From: Phycisphaerales bacterium
Lineage (GTDB): Bacteria; Planctomycetota; Phycisphaerae; Phycisphaerales; SM1A02
Direction of reading: 5' to 3'
Assembly (NCBI GenBank): GCA_022446905.1
Contig: JAKVBT010000005.1
Location: 405,027-469,026 of the forward strand
DNA: 64,000 nucleotides
The notes under the pieces are model-generated. The model saw only the letters and a list, made by a program, of their open reading frames with translations, ran no database searches and was not told the origin of the DNA. Made by a program: the position numbers and the translations under genes. Positions 26,899-35,140 of the stretch are shown piece by piece; positions within the stretch are counted from its first letter, which is position 1, and each line of letters begins with the position of its first letter.

Positions 26899-27417
26899 TC
26901 AGGATGCTGCAGGTTCCTCGGTGATTTCCTCGGCATCGCTGGCTGGTTCGCTTTCAGAGGCTTCAGTCTCAGTTTCATCGGTGTCTTCGGATTCGCGGTC
27001 AGAGCGGGTCGTTGCTCGCACGCCGCTTCCTGTGTCTTCGGATTGCTTTGCGTCACGCAGTTTGATTTCGTCTGCGAGTTCTGCTCGACCTTCAGCGGCT
27101 TCGATTTGTTCCATGGTGAGATGGTCACAGCGTGTGATCATGAACCGTAGGACCTCTTCAGACAGCAGGAGGTTGCGTTCCAGCGTGGTGATTGTTGGGC
27201 CTTCCAGTTTGAAGTAGGCGAGAAAGTAGACGCCACGTTTGTTGCCCTTGATGGGGTAGGCAAGACGTCGGTCATCCCACTTCTTGAAGGAGACCAGTTC
27301 AGCGCCGACCTTGACGAGCATCTCCTGAACGTGACTACTCGCCGCGTCTAGATTTGAAATGGCGGCTTGGGGAAAGAGGAAGAGTCCCTCATACATATTG
27401 CTTTTGACTTCAGACAT
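26899..27417 (-). CDS. rpsF: Ribosomal protein bS6 with acidic C-terminal extension
   Basis: Small-subunit protein. Core features: MYEGLFLFPQAAI, ELVSFKKWDDRRLAYPIKG, KRGVYFLAYFKLEG and NLLLSEEVLRFMITRCD. Residues after about 110 form an unusual Asp/Glu/Ser/Thr-rich tail ending TEEPAAS, taking the length to 172 against roughly 95-135 usually. GAGGAG lies about 8 bp before the ATG. Follows pth by 18 bp and precedes ssb. Confidence 0.94.
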   Translation of the reverse strand: MSEVKSNMYEGLFLFPQAAISNLDAASSHVQEMLVKVGAELVSFKKWDDRRLAYPIKGNKRGVYFLAYFKLEGPTITTLERNLLLSEEVLRFMITRCDHLTMEQIEAAEGRAELADEIKLRDAKQSEDTGSGVRATTRSDRESEDTDETETEASESEPASDAEEITEEPAAS

Positions 27418-27435
27418 AAGTGTGTTCTCCTCGGG

Positions 27436-28017
27436 TTAGCTGTTGGCTGCCCGATCAGCATTGAAAGTGTTCATGGCGGCTTCGGTACCGCGTGTGATCC
27501 AGCAGCGGGCAGCATCGACTGCCCGCTCGATCCCCTCGTCAACGGCATCAACCTGATCCGGTCGAAACTGTCCGAGTACATACGAGGCCAGTGGGATCTC
27601 GCCCGGCCCGTCGATACCGATCCTGATTCTGGACCATCGGTCTGATCCAAGATGTGTAGCTATGTCAGAGAGCCCATTGTGTCCGCCGCTGCCACCTTCT
27701 GGACGAACGCGAATGCGTCCACAGTCCAGTGCGGTGTCATCCACAAGAACCAGCAAGTCTGATTCTGCCGTGAGTTTGAAGAACCTCACGGCCTCAGAGA
27801 CTGCTTGGCCGCTGCGATTGACATAAGTCAATGGCTTGAGCAGCAGGATCTTCTCATCATCGATGAATGCCTCGATCGTCGATCCTTGGAATCGACTGCG
27901 GGCAATCTCACCAGGGGCCAGGCGGCGCGCCAAGCGATCGAGCGCCTCGAACCCGACATTATGTCGGGTGCGATCGTACTCGCTGCCAGGATTGCCAATG
28001 CCCACGATCAGACGCAT
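27436..28017 (-). CDS. pth: Peptidyl-tRNA hydrolase
   Basis: Releases tRNA from peptidyl-tRNA that drops off ribosomes. Family segments: LIVGIGNPGSEYDRTRHNVG with the catalytic histidine, LLKPLTYVNRSGQAV, LVLVDDTALDCGRIRVR, GGSGGHNGLSDI and RIRIGIDGPGE. 193 residues from ATG 28017; a TTG at 28023 is possible. Position between rplY and rpsF mirrors the glmU-prs-ctc-pth order known from Gram-positive bacteria. Confidence 0.96.
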   Translation of the reverse strand: MRLIVGIGNPGSEYDRTRHNVGFEALDRLARRLAPGEIARSRFQGSTIEAFIDDEKILLLKPLTYVNRSGQAVSEAVRFFKLTAESDLLVLVDDTALDCGRIRVRPEGGSGGHNGLSDIATHLGSDRWSRIRIGIDGPGEIPLASYVLGQFRPDQVDAVDEGIERAVDAARCWITRGTEAAMNTFNADRAANS

Positions 28018-28037
28018 GGTCAAATTCGACCAGGGAC

Positions 28038-28691
28038 TCAGCCCTCGTCGCCCTCCGCTTCTGGTTTGGCTTCTGTAATGACTTCTGGTTCTGCACCTTC
28101 GCCATCGGCCTCGGTGGCTTCGCCTTCAGCTTCTTCTTCAGCGGCCTGGAATGCGATGTGGCAGATGTGCTTCTCGCTATCAAGCAACGCTTCAACGCCA
28201 TCAGGGATATTCAACTCGCCGATGGTCAGGGCTTCTTCCAGTTCGGAGATGTCGGCCTTGATCTCACTGGGAATGTCACGAACTTTGCATCGGATCTCAA
28301 TCTCACTGCGAATGACCGCCAGCATGGCGCCATCAGCCTGAGCGGCCTTGGGGGAGCCAGTGAGGGTGACGGGCACGTTGACCGTCACCACCTGGTCAAG
28401 GTTGACGCGGGCGAGGTCGACGTGAACAAGATTGTCGCCAAGGTGACCGAATTGCAGTTCCTTGACCAAGCAGGTTTCCGTCTTTCCGCCGTCAATGCGG
28501 ACATCGAGTACGTGACCGCCACTCTTCAGGGTGTTGACGATCTCAATAGCATCGGCGCTGACGTGGGTTGGGTCTCCGCCTTGTCCATAGACAACAGCGG
28601 GCATTCGTCCCGATTCTCGAAGTCGCCGGGCGTAGCGGGTTCCCGTTCGTTCACGGGTTGCTACGTCCAGTGTGTTGTTTTTCTGAGCCAT
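28038..28691 (-). CDS. rplY: Ribosomal protein bL25, CTC/TL5-type
   Basis: Binds 5S rRNA in the large subunit. The N-terminal bL25 domain (ATRERTGTRYARRLRESGRMPAV, VYGQGGDP) is followed by the TL5/CTC beta domain (VTVNVPVTLTGSPKAAQADGA, RCKVRDIPSEIKADISELE). The 217 residues end in an acidic Glu/Ala/Gly tail from about residue 185. GGAG lies about 9 bp upstream of the ATG. Between prs and pth. Confidence 0.93.
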   Translation of the reverse strand: MAQKNNTLDVATRERTGTRYARRLRESGRMPAVVYGQGGDPTHVSADAIEIVNTLKSGGHVLDVRIDGGKTETCLVKELQFGHLGDNLVHVDLARVNLDQVVTVNVPVTLTGSPKAAQADGAMLAVIRSEIEIRCKVRDIPSEIKADISELEEALTIGELNIPDGVEALLDSEKHICHIAFQAAEEEAEGEATEADGEGAEPEVITEAKPEAEGDEG

Positions 28692-28742
28692 GGGTGTGTC
28701 TCCAACAATCCTTCATATCGCTGCGGATGACAGCAGCGTTGA

Positions 28743-29723
28743 TTAACGTTTGACGCCCGTTCCACGTTGAAACAGGGCGGAAATCGACATGTCGTGGTGA
28801 ATGCGGTAAATCGCTTCACCCAGAAGCGGTGCCAGTGGCAGTTCAACGATCATGTCGCGAATGGGGTCGAGTCGACCCCGATCCGGAATGGAATCAGTAA
28901 TGACAAGTCGCTCAATCGGTGATTCACGAAGCCGGTCCATCGCCAGCCCGCACAGCACCGGGTGGGTTGCAGCGGCAACGACCCGTTCAGCACCACGTTC
29001 CATGACCAGTTCGGCCGCTTGGCAGATGGTGCCGGCGGTGGAGATCATGTCGTCCACCATGAGGACGGTGCGGCCCTGAACGTCACCAATGAGGTTCTTT
29101 GTTTCGACTGAATCGCCGGATTCTCGACGCTTGTCGATGATGGCCAGATCTGCATTGAGTGCTGAGGCATAGCCGTTGGCTACTTTGACATTGCCAACGT
29201 CCGGAGAAACGATGACCAGATCACCCAGTTCGCTACGGAGTCCGTGGAAGTACTGTCCAATGACCGTCGAGGCACTGAGGTGGTCCACTGGGATGTCAAA
29301 GAAGCCCTGGATTTGAGCTGCGTGCAGATCCATGCAGAGCACGCGATCCGCGCCAGCGGCGGTGACGAGATTCGCTACCAGTTTGGCTGTGATCGGAGTC
29401 CGGCCAGCGTCTTTTCGGTCTTGCCGGGCATATCCAAAGTAGGGAATGACGGCAGTAATCCGTTTGGCTGATGCTCGACGCATGCAGTCGACGTAGATGA
29501 GCAACTCCATCAAATTGGCATTCACCGGGTGGCCGGTGGATTGCACAATGAAGCAGTCACGGCCACGCACATCCTCCTCAATGCGGACGATGACCTCTCC
29601 GTCTGGGAACAGGTCGGTGCGTGCAGATCCCTCGGGAAGACCGAGGTGTTCGCACACGCCACCAGCAAGTTCACTGGCGCCGCGGCCTCCAAAAATCTTG
29701 AGATGATCTTGATCGATGGTCAT
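28743..29723 (-). CDS. prs: Ribose-phosphate pyrophosphokinase
   Basis: Makes PRPP from ribose 5-phosphate and ATP for nucleotide, histidine and tryptophan synthesis. The 326 residues show FPDGEVIVRIEEDVRGRD, VIPYFGYARQDRK with the flexible catalytic loop, CMDLHAAQIQGFFDIPVDHL, and the PRPP-binding loop VLMVDDMISTAGTI. GGAGG lies 7 bp before the ATG, within the end of glmU, which it overlaps by 4 bp (ATGA). Confidence 0.97.
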   Translation of the reverse strand: MTIDQDHLKIFGGRGASELAGGVCEHLGLPEGSARTDLFPDGEVIVRIEEDVRGRDCFIVQSTGHPVNANLMELLIYVDCMRRASAKRITAVIPYFGYARQDRKDAGRTPITAKLVANLVTAAGADRVLCMDLHAAQIQGFFDIPVDHLSASTVIGQYFHGLRSELGDLVIVSPDVGNVKVANGYASALNADLAIIDKRRESGDSVETKNLIGDVQGRTVLMVDDMISTAGTICQAAELVMERGAERVVAAATHPVLCGLAMDRLRESPIERLVITDSIPDRGRLDPIRDMIVELPLAPLLGEAIYRIHHDMSISALFQRGTGVKR

Positions 29724-30505
29724 GTGGCAACCTCCATCTGGAGTCTCTTGCGAAGTACAAGGTCGACCTCTGTGAGTTGGTCGGGTGTATTGATCGAAAG
29801 GATGTCTTCGGCAGGCACTTCTGGGAGCACTTCAACGCTGTGTCCATCGCTGCGCATCATCGCTGGTAACTCCGTGAGGTAGTACTCCCCACTGACCGAA
29901 TCACGGGGCAGTGCTTTGAGTGTGTCAAACATGGTTTGGATGTTCATGCACGCATAGGAGGGGTACACCTCTTGAATTGCCAGTTGTTCGTCGGTGGCAT
30001 TCTTCTGTTCGACGATCGAGAGGAAGCATCCTTGATCATCACGCACGATGCGACCGTAGCCGGTGGGATCATCAATGATGGCAGTTGCTAAGGTCGCGGC
30101 AGCCTTGGCGTCGCGATGACGGGCGATCAGCGCCTCGAGCGTTGCCGTACGGATCAGGGGCCCATCGCCTGCTAGGACAAATGCGTCGCCGCTTTGATCG
30201 GCCAATGCCTCGCGGCACACTTCCACGGCGTGGCCGGTGCCAAGTTGCTCTGGCTGTTCGACAAAGATGATGTCTGGTTGACCTGCAAACACTTCACGCA
30301 CCAAATCGGCGCGGTGGCCCACCACCAGAACAATCGGGGCAGCGCCAACAGCACGCGCTGCTTCAACAACCCAGTGCAGCATCGGGCGTTCGGCCACGGG
30401 GTGCAGCACCTTTGGGAGATCGCTCTGCATGCGGGTGCCTTTGCCAGCGGCGAGAATCACCGCGGCGAGCGTGCCAGTATCAGATGGAGTGGAAGGTGTG
30501 TGCAT
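29720..30505 (-). CDS. glmU: UDP-N-acetylglucosamine pyrophosphorylase, single-domain GlmU-like
   Basis: Uridylyltransferase that makes UDP-GlcNAc for the cell wall. Seen: ILAAGKGTRMQSDLPKVLHP, the EQPEQLGTGHAV segment, LAGDGPLIR, YGRIVRD, IVEQKNATDEQ and SGEYYLTELPAMM, then INTPDQLTEVD near the end. At 261 residues it has only the nucleotidyltransferase domain. The left-handed beta-helix acetyltransferase half of ordinary GlmU is absent, so glucosamine-1-phosphate acetylation needs another enzyme. First protein gene downstream of tRNA-Gln (18 bp). Confidence 0.88.
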   Translation of the reverse strand: MHTPSTPSDTGTLAAVILAAGKGTRMQSDLPKVLHPVAERPMLHWVVEAARAVGAAPIVLVVGHRADLVREVFAGQPDIIFVEQPEQLGTGHAVEVCREALADQSGDAFVLAGDGPLIRTATLEALIARHRDAKAAATLATAIIDDPTGYGRIVRDDQGCFLSIVEQKNATDEQLAIQEVYPSYACMNIQTMFDTLKALPRDSVSGEYYLTELPAMMRSDGHSVEVLPEVPAEDILSINTPDQLTEVDLVLRKRLQMEVAT

Positions 30506-30523
30506 TGGGGAGTGTCACATGAA

Positions 30524-30595
30524 CTGGCCCGCCAAGACTCGAACTTGGAATGCCTGTACCAAAAACAGGTGTGTTACCGATTACACCACGGGCCA
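30524..30595 (-). tRNA. tRNA-Gln (anticodon TTG)
   Basis: Minus-strand cloverleaf. The acceptor is TGGCCCG/CGGGCCA and the anticodon arm is CCTGT-TTTTGGT-ACAGG, with anticodon TTG. The T arm is CCAAG-TTCGAGT-CTTGG, with discriminator G. The U1-A72 pair is typical of tRNA-Gln. CCA is not encoded. Between the candidate RNA gene and glmU, all on the same strand. Confidence 0.96.
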
Positions 30596-30603
30596 TGTGT
30601 GGG

Positions 30604-30629
30604 GGCGATGGGGTGTCACCATCATCGCC
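30604..30629 (-). other. Strong hairpin between candidate ncRNA and tRNA-Gln
   Basis: On the minus strand GGCGATG pairs with CATCGCC (7 bp) and the interior can pair further (GGT/ACC). It follows the candidate structured RNA by 6 bp and precedes tRNA-Gln by 8 bp. No U-run follows, so it is either a processing element, the 3' hairpin of the RNA, or a weak terminator. Confidence 0.45.
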
Positions 30630-30635
30630 GTGTCA

Positions 30636-30878
30636 GATCTTTAATCTCGTTGAGAGCACCTCGTGGGGGCCCGGCAGTGGGCCTCAGACCTCATCTTCGC
30701 GCCACCGGCACGGTGCCGATGATCCTGACCAACCGAGCGCGGGTCGGAGTCGACGAGGTCGAGCCCTGCCGCGGCTGCGTCTTCCCGGAGCTGGAGCATC
30801 TGTCAGCCGCGACCGAAATGCCCCGTGCGGCGCCTGTCCCAGGGGGACCCTCACCGACGGCTCCTTCAACGGAAGATC
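30636..30878 (-). ncRNA. Candidate structured non-coding RNA, family not recognised
   Basis: The 325-bp gap between aat and tRNA-Gln is visibly richer in G+C than its surroundings and holds no convincing protein gene. The minus strand shows a closing helix, GATCTT at 30878-30873 with AAGATC at 30641-30636. Internal complementary pairs are GTCCC/GGGAC (30848-30836, 3-base loop), GCGGCTG/CAGCCGC (30810-30804 with 30777-30771), CACCG/CGGTG (30715-30703) and GGCCC/GGGCC (30683-30668). A promoter candidate lies just upstream with predicted start near 30876. I do not see the conserved cores of RNase P RNA, tmRNA or SRP RNA. Some of these helices could be chance in GC-rich DNA. Confidence 0.4.
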
Positions 30879-30882
30879 ACAC

Positions 30883-30911
30883 AAGGTAGCGAAAATTGCC
30901 TTCTCTGCCAA
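30883..30911 (-). promoter_or_regulatory. Candidate promoter for the RNA/tRNA-Gln/glmU unit
   Basis: Minus strand TTGGCA (30911-30906, 5 of 6 matches), a 17-bp spacer, TACCTT (30888-30883, 3 of 6). It lies immediately after the aat stop. The predicted start near 30876 falls at the first helix of the candidate RNA. Confidence 0.4.
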
Positions 30912-30920
30912 GGTCGGTGC

Positions 30921-31580
30921 CTATTGGTGGCCCGTTTCGATTGCTTCTAGGACAGCCGTGCCACTGCTGCGAAGGGGGCCCCAGACCGTGGCTTGGCCAG
31001 TGGCGGCAGCAAGGCGCATCCGGTACTGATCATCCGAGATCTCATGCACGCCAAGGCGTTCCAGATGGGGCGTGGTCCATTGGACATCAAGCAGGGTGCA
31101 GCCAATGGTGCGGAGCTGGTCAACCAGCCAGACGAGGCATACTTTGGAGGCATCCGTGCCGCCAAGGTGTGGGCGAGAAAACATGGATTCGCCCATGAAT
31201 GCAGCTTGGATGTGGACCCCATACAAACCGCCGACCAACTGGTCCTCATGAAAGGCTTCAATGCTGTGGGCAAAGCCGAGCCGGTGCAGTTCGGCGTAGG
31301 TCGAGATGATGGACTGGTCGATCCAGGTCTCTTCTCGACCTGGGGCAGGTTCGGCGCAGGCCCGGATCACTTCATCAAAGCATGTATCGGTGCGGATCTG
31401 GAAGCGATCGCTCCGGACGGCTCTTTTGAGGCTGGAACTGAGTCGCATCTGATCAAGTTCAAGAATGGCTCTGGGGTCGGGGCGATACCAGCCGATTTCC
31501 CCTGGATGCGCCGGGTCGGCCATGGGGAAGAGCCCCTGTGTGTAGGCGTCGAGCATGATGCGTGGATCAATGGCACTCAC
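30921..31580 (-). CDS. aat: Leucyl/phenylalanyl-tRNA-protein transferase
   Basis: Adds Leu or Phe from tRNA to N-terminal Arg/Lys of proteins, marking them for ClpAP degradation (N-degron pathway). Family segments: YTQGLFPMADP, IGWYRPDPRAIL, REETWIDQSIISTYAELHRLG, HSIEAFHEDQLVGGLYGV and FMGESMFSRPHLGGTDASKV. 219 residues. The start is GTG 31580 with GGGGAAG just upstream. Divergent from mrdA. Confidence 0.95.
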   Translation of the reverse strand: MSAIDPRIMLDAYTQGLFPMADPAHPGEIGWYRPDPRAILELDQMRLSSSLKRAVRSDRFQIRTDTCFDEVIRACAEPAPGREETWIDQSIISTYAELHRLGFAHSIEAFHEDQLVGGLYGVHIQAAFMGESMFSRPHLGGTDASKVCLVWLVDQLRTIGCTLLDVQWTTPHLERLGVHEISDDQYRMRLAAATGQATVWGPLRSSGTAVLEAIETGHQ

Positions 31581-31655
31581 GGTCTTCCCCAGCAGTGTTC
31601 GATGTCAACGTAGACTCTACCACAGCCTTTCTTTCACACTGCACAGGCGATAAGG

Positions 31656-33926
31656 ATGTCGACCGCCACTCGCCGCAAGGCACCGATCATGTATCACCGT
31701 CGATTGTGGCTGCTTGCCGCCATCGTCGCATTGGTCATGAGTGTGTTGTTGTGGCAGGCGGTCCGGTTGACCATCGTCCAAGGAGAACGGCATCTGGGGC
31801 AGGCCCAGGCTCGCTTGAGTCAACAGCGATGGTTGCCAACCTGGCGGGGAACGATCTATGACCGTCGACAGCGCGTGCTGGCTGCGGACGCGCCTCGATG
31901 GGAGGTGGCGGTGCCTTGGTCTGTCATTACCGGGCAGTGGGCAGAGGATCAGGCTGTGGCCCAGGCGCGTCGCACTCTCGGTCGGGATGTATGGCGCATG
32001 GCATCGCCGGAAGCGCGCAGCGTCGCTATCGCAGAGTTTCGTCCCGGCTGGGATGCAATGATTGAAGACCTGTGGCTTCAAATCGCTAACGCGGGCAATG
32101 TGCCTGTAGAGGTGATTCATGAGCAAGTAGTTGATATTCGCAAACGAGTTGAACGACTTGCATCGGTAGTGTGGGACCAGCAGCGAAGACGACATGAAGC
32201 GCGCTTTGGCCAGGGCGATGGTCCTGATTTCAAGCCGCGCCCCATTGCCGAGCAGGTAGGTGTACATGCTGTACTTGGTGACCTCAACGATCTCGAGGTC
32301 TTGCGTTTACAGGCCTATGCCGATGCGCATCCCGACCTGCTCACTCTGCAGTACACCCGTGATCGTGTACGGCCACAGCAAGCGATCGAGGTGCAACTTC
32401 GCCCTTCCACGTTGCCCTTGCCACTGCAGGTTTCAGCTGCGACCGAACTGACCGTTCCTGATGTGGCCTCTCAGTTGCTCGGTCATGTGCGTCGTGAGGT
32501 TTGGGAATCGGATTTGCAGCGGCGGCCATTGATCAATCCCAGTAGCGGGGTGGTTGATCGTGGGGGGTATCGGTTGGATGATCGAGTCGGTGCTCGGGGA
32601 ATTGAGCGTGCATGGGAGGACACGCTTCGGGGATCGGTTGGGCAGCTAGTTCGGAATCGATCTGATGACAGCGTGGTGCGCGAGCCTCCCGTTGGCGGGA
32701 GCGATGTCCATCTCACGATTGATTCCGCACTGCAGGCGCGGATCGAGGCGGTGTTGGCCGCTGACGTTGGTCTTGCAGCAGTGCAACCATGGCATGGTGA
32801 TCATCCGATGCCACAGGGCGCACCACTGGCAGCCAGTGTCGTTGTGCTAGACGTTCCAACTGGTGAGATCCTAGCAATGGCCTCAACTCCCACCATGGCT
32901 GAAGCAGCGCTGGATCAGCAGGGGCAGGCATCGATGCAGCCGTGGATGATCCGACCGCTCGAGTCGCTGGCTCCTCCGGGGTCGATTGTGAAACCCTTAG
33001 TGCTTGCTGCTGCGGTGACTGATGGTCTGGTCCGGGTTGATGAGGAGATTGAATGTGCGGGCCACCACTTCCCTGATCAGCCCACCCTAGCGCGATGTTG
33101 GATCTACCGACCCAAGTACGGAATGGCCACGCACGGGGAGATTGGTGGTGTGGAGGCTTTGGCTCGTTCTTGTAATTGTTGGTTTTATGAACTTGGTGAT
33201 CGCATGGGAGCGCACCAGATTGCCCAATGGCTGGGGTGGTTTGGCTTGGATCAGCAGTTTGATGTTGGCATTTCCTCATCGTGGCAGGAGCCGCCGACTG
33301 AGGTTCAGGCGCTGCGGCCTGATGCTGTGGATTTGGAAATGTTGACGCGTCGTGGCGAGGACACGTTTGAATCGGTGATGCTTTCGATTGGTCAGGGCAG
33401 AGCGGCGTGGACGCCCCTGCATGCGGCCAATGCATACGCGACCTTGGCGCGTGGTGGTCGGGTGATGCCCCCGACGATGGTGCGTGGCTGGGAACCGAAG
33501 TCGCAACGAGCCGATCGTCGATTGGACCCACGTGGAGTGGAGCTTGCGCTTTCTGGTCTTGAGGATGCGGTGCGTCAGTCGTATGGGACGGCCAATCACA
33601 TCACGTTGGGGCCAGGGCATGGTGAGCCAATCTTCAATGCACCGGGGCTGCGTGTGGCTGCCAAAACAGGAACAGCACAAGCGCCGCCTTGGCGATACGA
33701 CCTCGATGGCGATGGTGAGATCGCTGCTGGGGAACAGGTCAATGGCCTAGATCATGCGTGGGTGGTGGCTTTGGTGGGTGATCAGGGGCGGAATGCATGG
33801 AAGTATGCAATTGCAGTGCTGGTCGAGTACGGCGGCAGTGGCGGCCGTGTTGCCGGGCCGATTGCCAATCAGGTCATCCATGCGTTGCGTGATGAGGGCT
33901 ATCTCGCAGGAGGGGCCTCGTTGTGA
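31656..33926 (+). CDS. mrdA: Penicillin-binding protein 2-type transpeptidase with an EF-hand-like insert
   Basis: Class B PBP that cross-links peptidoglycan during elongation, with RodA. A single N-terminal membrane anchor (about residues 18-38) is followed by the dimerisation domain (WRGTIYDRRQRVLA). The transpeptidase domain has S443-I-V-K, S505-C-N and K670-T-G. Ten residues after KTG comes D682-L-D-G-D-G-E-I-A-A-G-E, a perfect EF-hand-type calcium loop, unusual in this position. 756 residues, longer than most. Start ATG 31656 or ATG 31689. The stop overlaps rodA by 4 bp. Confidence 0.93.
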   Translation: MSTATRRKAPIMYHRRLWLLAAIVALVMSVLLWQAVRLTIVQGERHLGQAQARLSQQRWLPTWRGTIYDRRQRVLAADAPRWEVAVPWSVITGQWAEDQAVAQARRTLGRDVWRMASPEARSVAIAEFRPGWDAMIEDLWLQIANAGNVPVEVIHEQVVDIRKRVERLASVVWDQQRRRHEARFGQGDGPDFKPRPIAEQVGVHAVLGDLNDLEVLRLQAYADAHPDLLTLQYTRDRVRPQQAIEVQLRPSTLPLPLQVSAATELTVPDVASQLLGHVRREVWESDLQRRPLINPSSGVVDRGGYRLDDRVGARGIERAWEDTLRGSVGQLVRNRSDDSVVREPPVGGSDVHLTIDSALQARIEAVLAADVGLAAVQPWHGDHPMPQGAPLAASVVVLDVPTGEILAMASTPTMAEAALDQQGQASMQPWMIRPLESLAPPGSIVKPLVLAAAVTDGLVRVDEEIECAGHHFPDQPTLARCWIYRPKYGMATHGEIGGVEALARSCNCWFYELGDRMGAHQIAQWLGWFGLDQQFDVGISSSWQEPPTEVQALRPDAVDLEMLTRRGEDTFESVMLSIGQGRAAWTPLHAANAYATLARGGRVMPPTMVRGWEPKSQRADRRLDPRGVELALSGLEDAVRQSYGTANHITLGPGHGEPIFNAPGLRVAAKTGTAQAPPWRYDLDGDGEIAAGEQVNGLDHAWVVALVGDQGRNAWKYAIAVLVEYGGSGGRVAGPIANQVIHALRDEGYLAGGASL

Positions 33927-35140
33927 GTCCATCTGCCGTACCACTGATGCGACCTGCTGGCCGACTTGGAGTCGGCGCTCACCGATCCTGGCGGCATCGT
34001 CTGCATTGGATGACACCCGCATGGTTGTGTGTAATGGCCGCGGTCGGGCTGAGTGTGGTTGGGCTGTTGGCAATTGGAACGACACGCCCTGAATTAGTGA
34101 CCAAGCAGGCCGTCTTGGCGGTGATGGGCCTGTGTGCCGCAGCGATTATTACTTTGCCATCACATCGGATGTTGCAACGCATCAGCTGGCCACTTTTGGC
34201 CCTGGTTGTCGCTTTGTTGATCCTCTTGCTTCTGCCTGGTGTTCCTGAGGCGATCGTGCGGCCGCGCAATGGAGCGCGGCGTTGGATCAATCTGATGGTG
34301 CTTGACTTTCAGCCTTCCGAGTTGGCCAAGGTTGCCGTTGTGTTGGTCTTGGCCACTTGGCTGCGGTTCCGCCGCCATCACCGTCGTTTGCGTGGGCTGA
34401 TTCCGCCATTGCTCATCGCGCTTGTGCCAATGGTGTTGGTGTTGTTGGAGCCAGATCTTGGGACGGCGCTGTTGTTTCTTCCAACGACCTTGGCGGTTTT
34501 GATTGCCGCAGGGGCGCGATGGCGGGACATGATCACCATTGCATTGTTGGGTTTAATAGGTGCTGCTGCGATGGTGCCACTGCTCCGCCCACACCAACGC
34601 GACCGCATTCAGGCAATGTGGGCGCAGATTCAGGATGACGTGACGTTTCAGGATGGCATCGGTTACCAAGGTGCGCGGGCCATGACACTGGTGGGTGCTG
34701 GAGGCTGGTCAGGGCACGGTAAGGCTGAATCCGCGCATCTGATTCGATGGAATCACCTTCCTGAAGAACACAATGACATGATTTTTGCAGTCATTGTCAC
34801 TCGTTGGGGGCTTTGGGGTGCGTTGCTCGTGTGGGGTCTATTTGGACTTCTGCTGGTAGGAGGTCTTCTTACAGCGGCCAATTGTCATGAGGGCTTTGGC
34901 AGGTTGGTTGCTGTTGGTGCGACGGTACTACTCAGTGCCCAGATGGTGGTGAACACTGGAATGACGATTGGCCTGATGCCGATTACAGGAATGACCTTGC
35001 CCTTTGTCAGTGCTGGTGGATCCAGTCTTGTGGTGGTGTGGTTGTTGATTGGTTTACTGTTCAATGTCGGAATACGGCCCCCAAGCCGGTTGTGGCGTGA
35101 AGGGTTTGAGTTCAATGATGGACAGGTGCAGCATGGATGA
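33923..35140 (+). CDS. rodA: RodA-type peptidoglycan glycosyltransferase (SEDS family)
   Basis: Integral-membrane polymerase of lipid II, partner of the class B PBP encoded just upstream. About ten membrane segments; SEDS landmarks are NGARRWINLMVLDFQPSELAK, LVLLEPDLGTALLFLP, GKAESAHLIRWNHLPEEHNDMIFAV and the final GMTLPFVSAGGSSLVVVWLLIG. The 405 residues include an Arg-rich N-terminal stretch. The GTG start overlaps the mrdA stop (GTGA); the stop overlaps rsmG by 8 bp. Confidence 0.93.
   Translation: MSPSAVPLMRPAGRLGVGAHRSWRHRLHWMTPAWLCVMAAVGLSVVGLLAIGTTRPELVTKQAVLAVMGLCAAAIITLPSHRMLQRISWPLLALVVALLILLLLPGVPEAIVRPRNGARRWINLMVLDFQPSELAKVAVVLVLATWLRFRRHHRRLRGLIPPLLIALVPMVLVLLEPDLGTALLFLPTTLAVLIAAGARWRDMITIALLGLIGAAAMVPLLRPHQRDRIQAMWAQIQDDVTFQDGIGYQGARAMTLVGAGGWSGHGKAESAHLIRWNHLPEEHNDMIFAVIVTRWGLWGALLVWGLFGLLLVGGLLTAANCHEGFGRLVAVGATVLLSAQMVVNTGMTIGLMPITGMTLPFVSAGGSSLVVVWLLIGLLFNVGIRPPSRLWREGFEFNDGQVQHG

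Noticed and set aside
26247..27128. 293-codon minus-strand frame spanning rpsF and ssb in another phase
   Set aside because: Shadow of two well-identified genes in a different reading phase.
27867..28730. 287-codon plus-strand frame opposite rplY
   Set aside because: It is antisense to a confidently identified bL25 and part of pth; the translation contains no domain pattern.
30636..30878. RNase P RNA, tmRNA, SRP RNA or 6S RNA in the aat/tRNA-Gln gap
   Set aside because: The expected cores (GAGGAAAGUCC, a tRNA-like 3' end, GGAAG-tetraloop SRP motif) were not found by eye; kept only as an unnamed candidate.
30194..30889. 231-codon plus-strand frame opposite glmU and extending over the aat/tRNA-Gln gap
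   Set aside because: Most of it is antisense to a clear GlmU domain and a tRNA, its product has no recognisable features, and no ribosome site is seen.
30684..30911. 75-codon minus-strand frame in the gap between aat and tRNA-Gln
   Set aside because: Arg/Pro-rich low-complexity product typical of GC-rich non-coding DNA; base pairing in the region suggests RNA structure instead.
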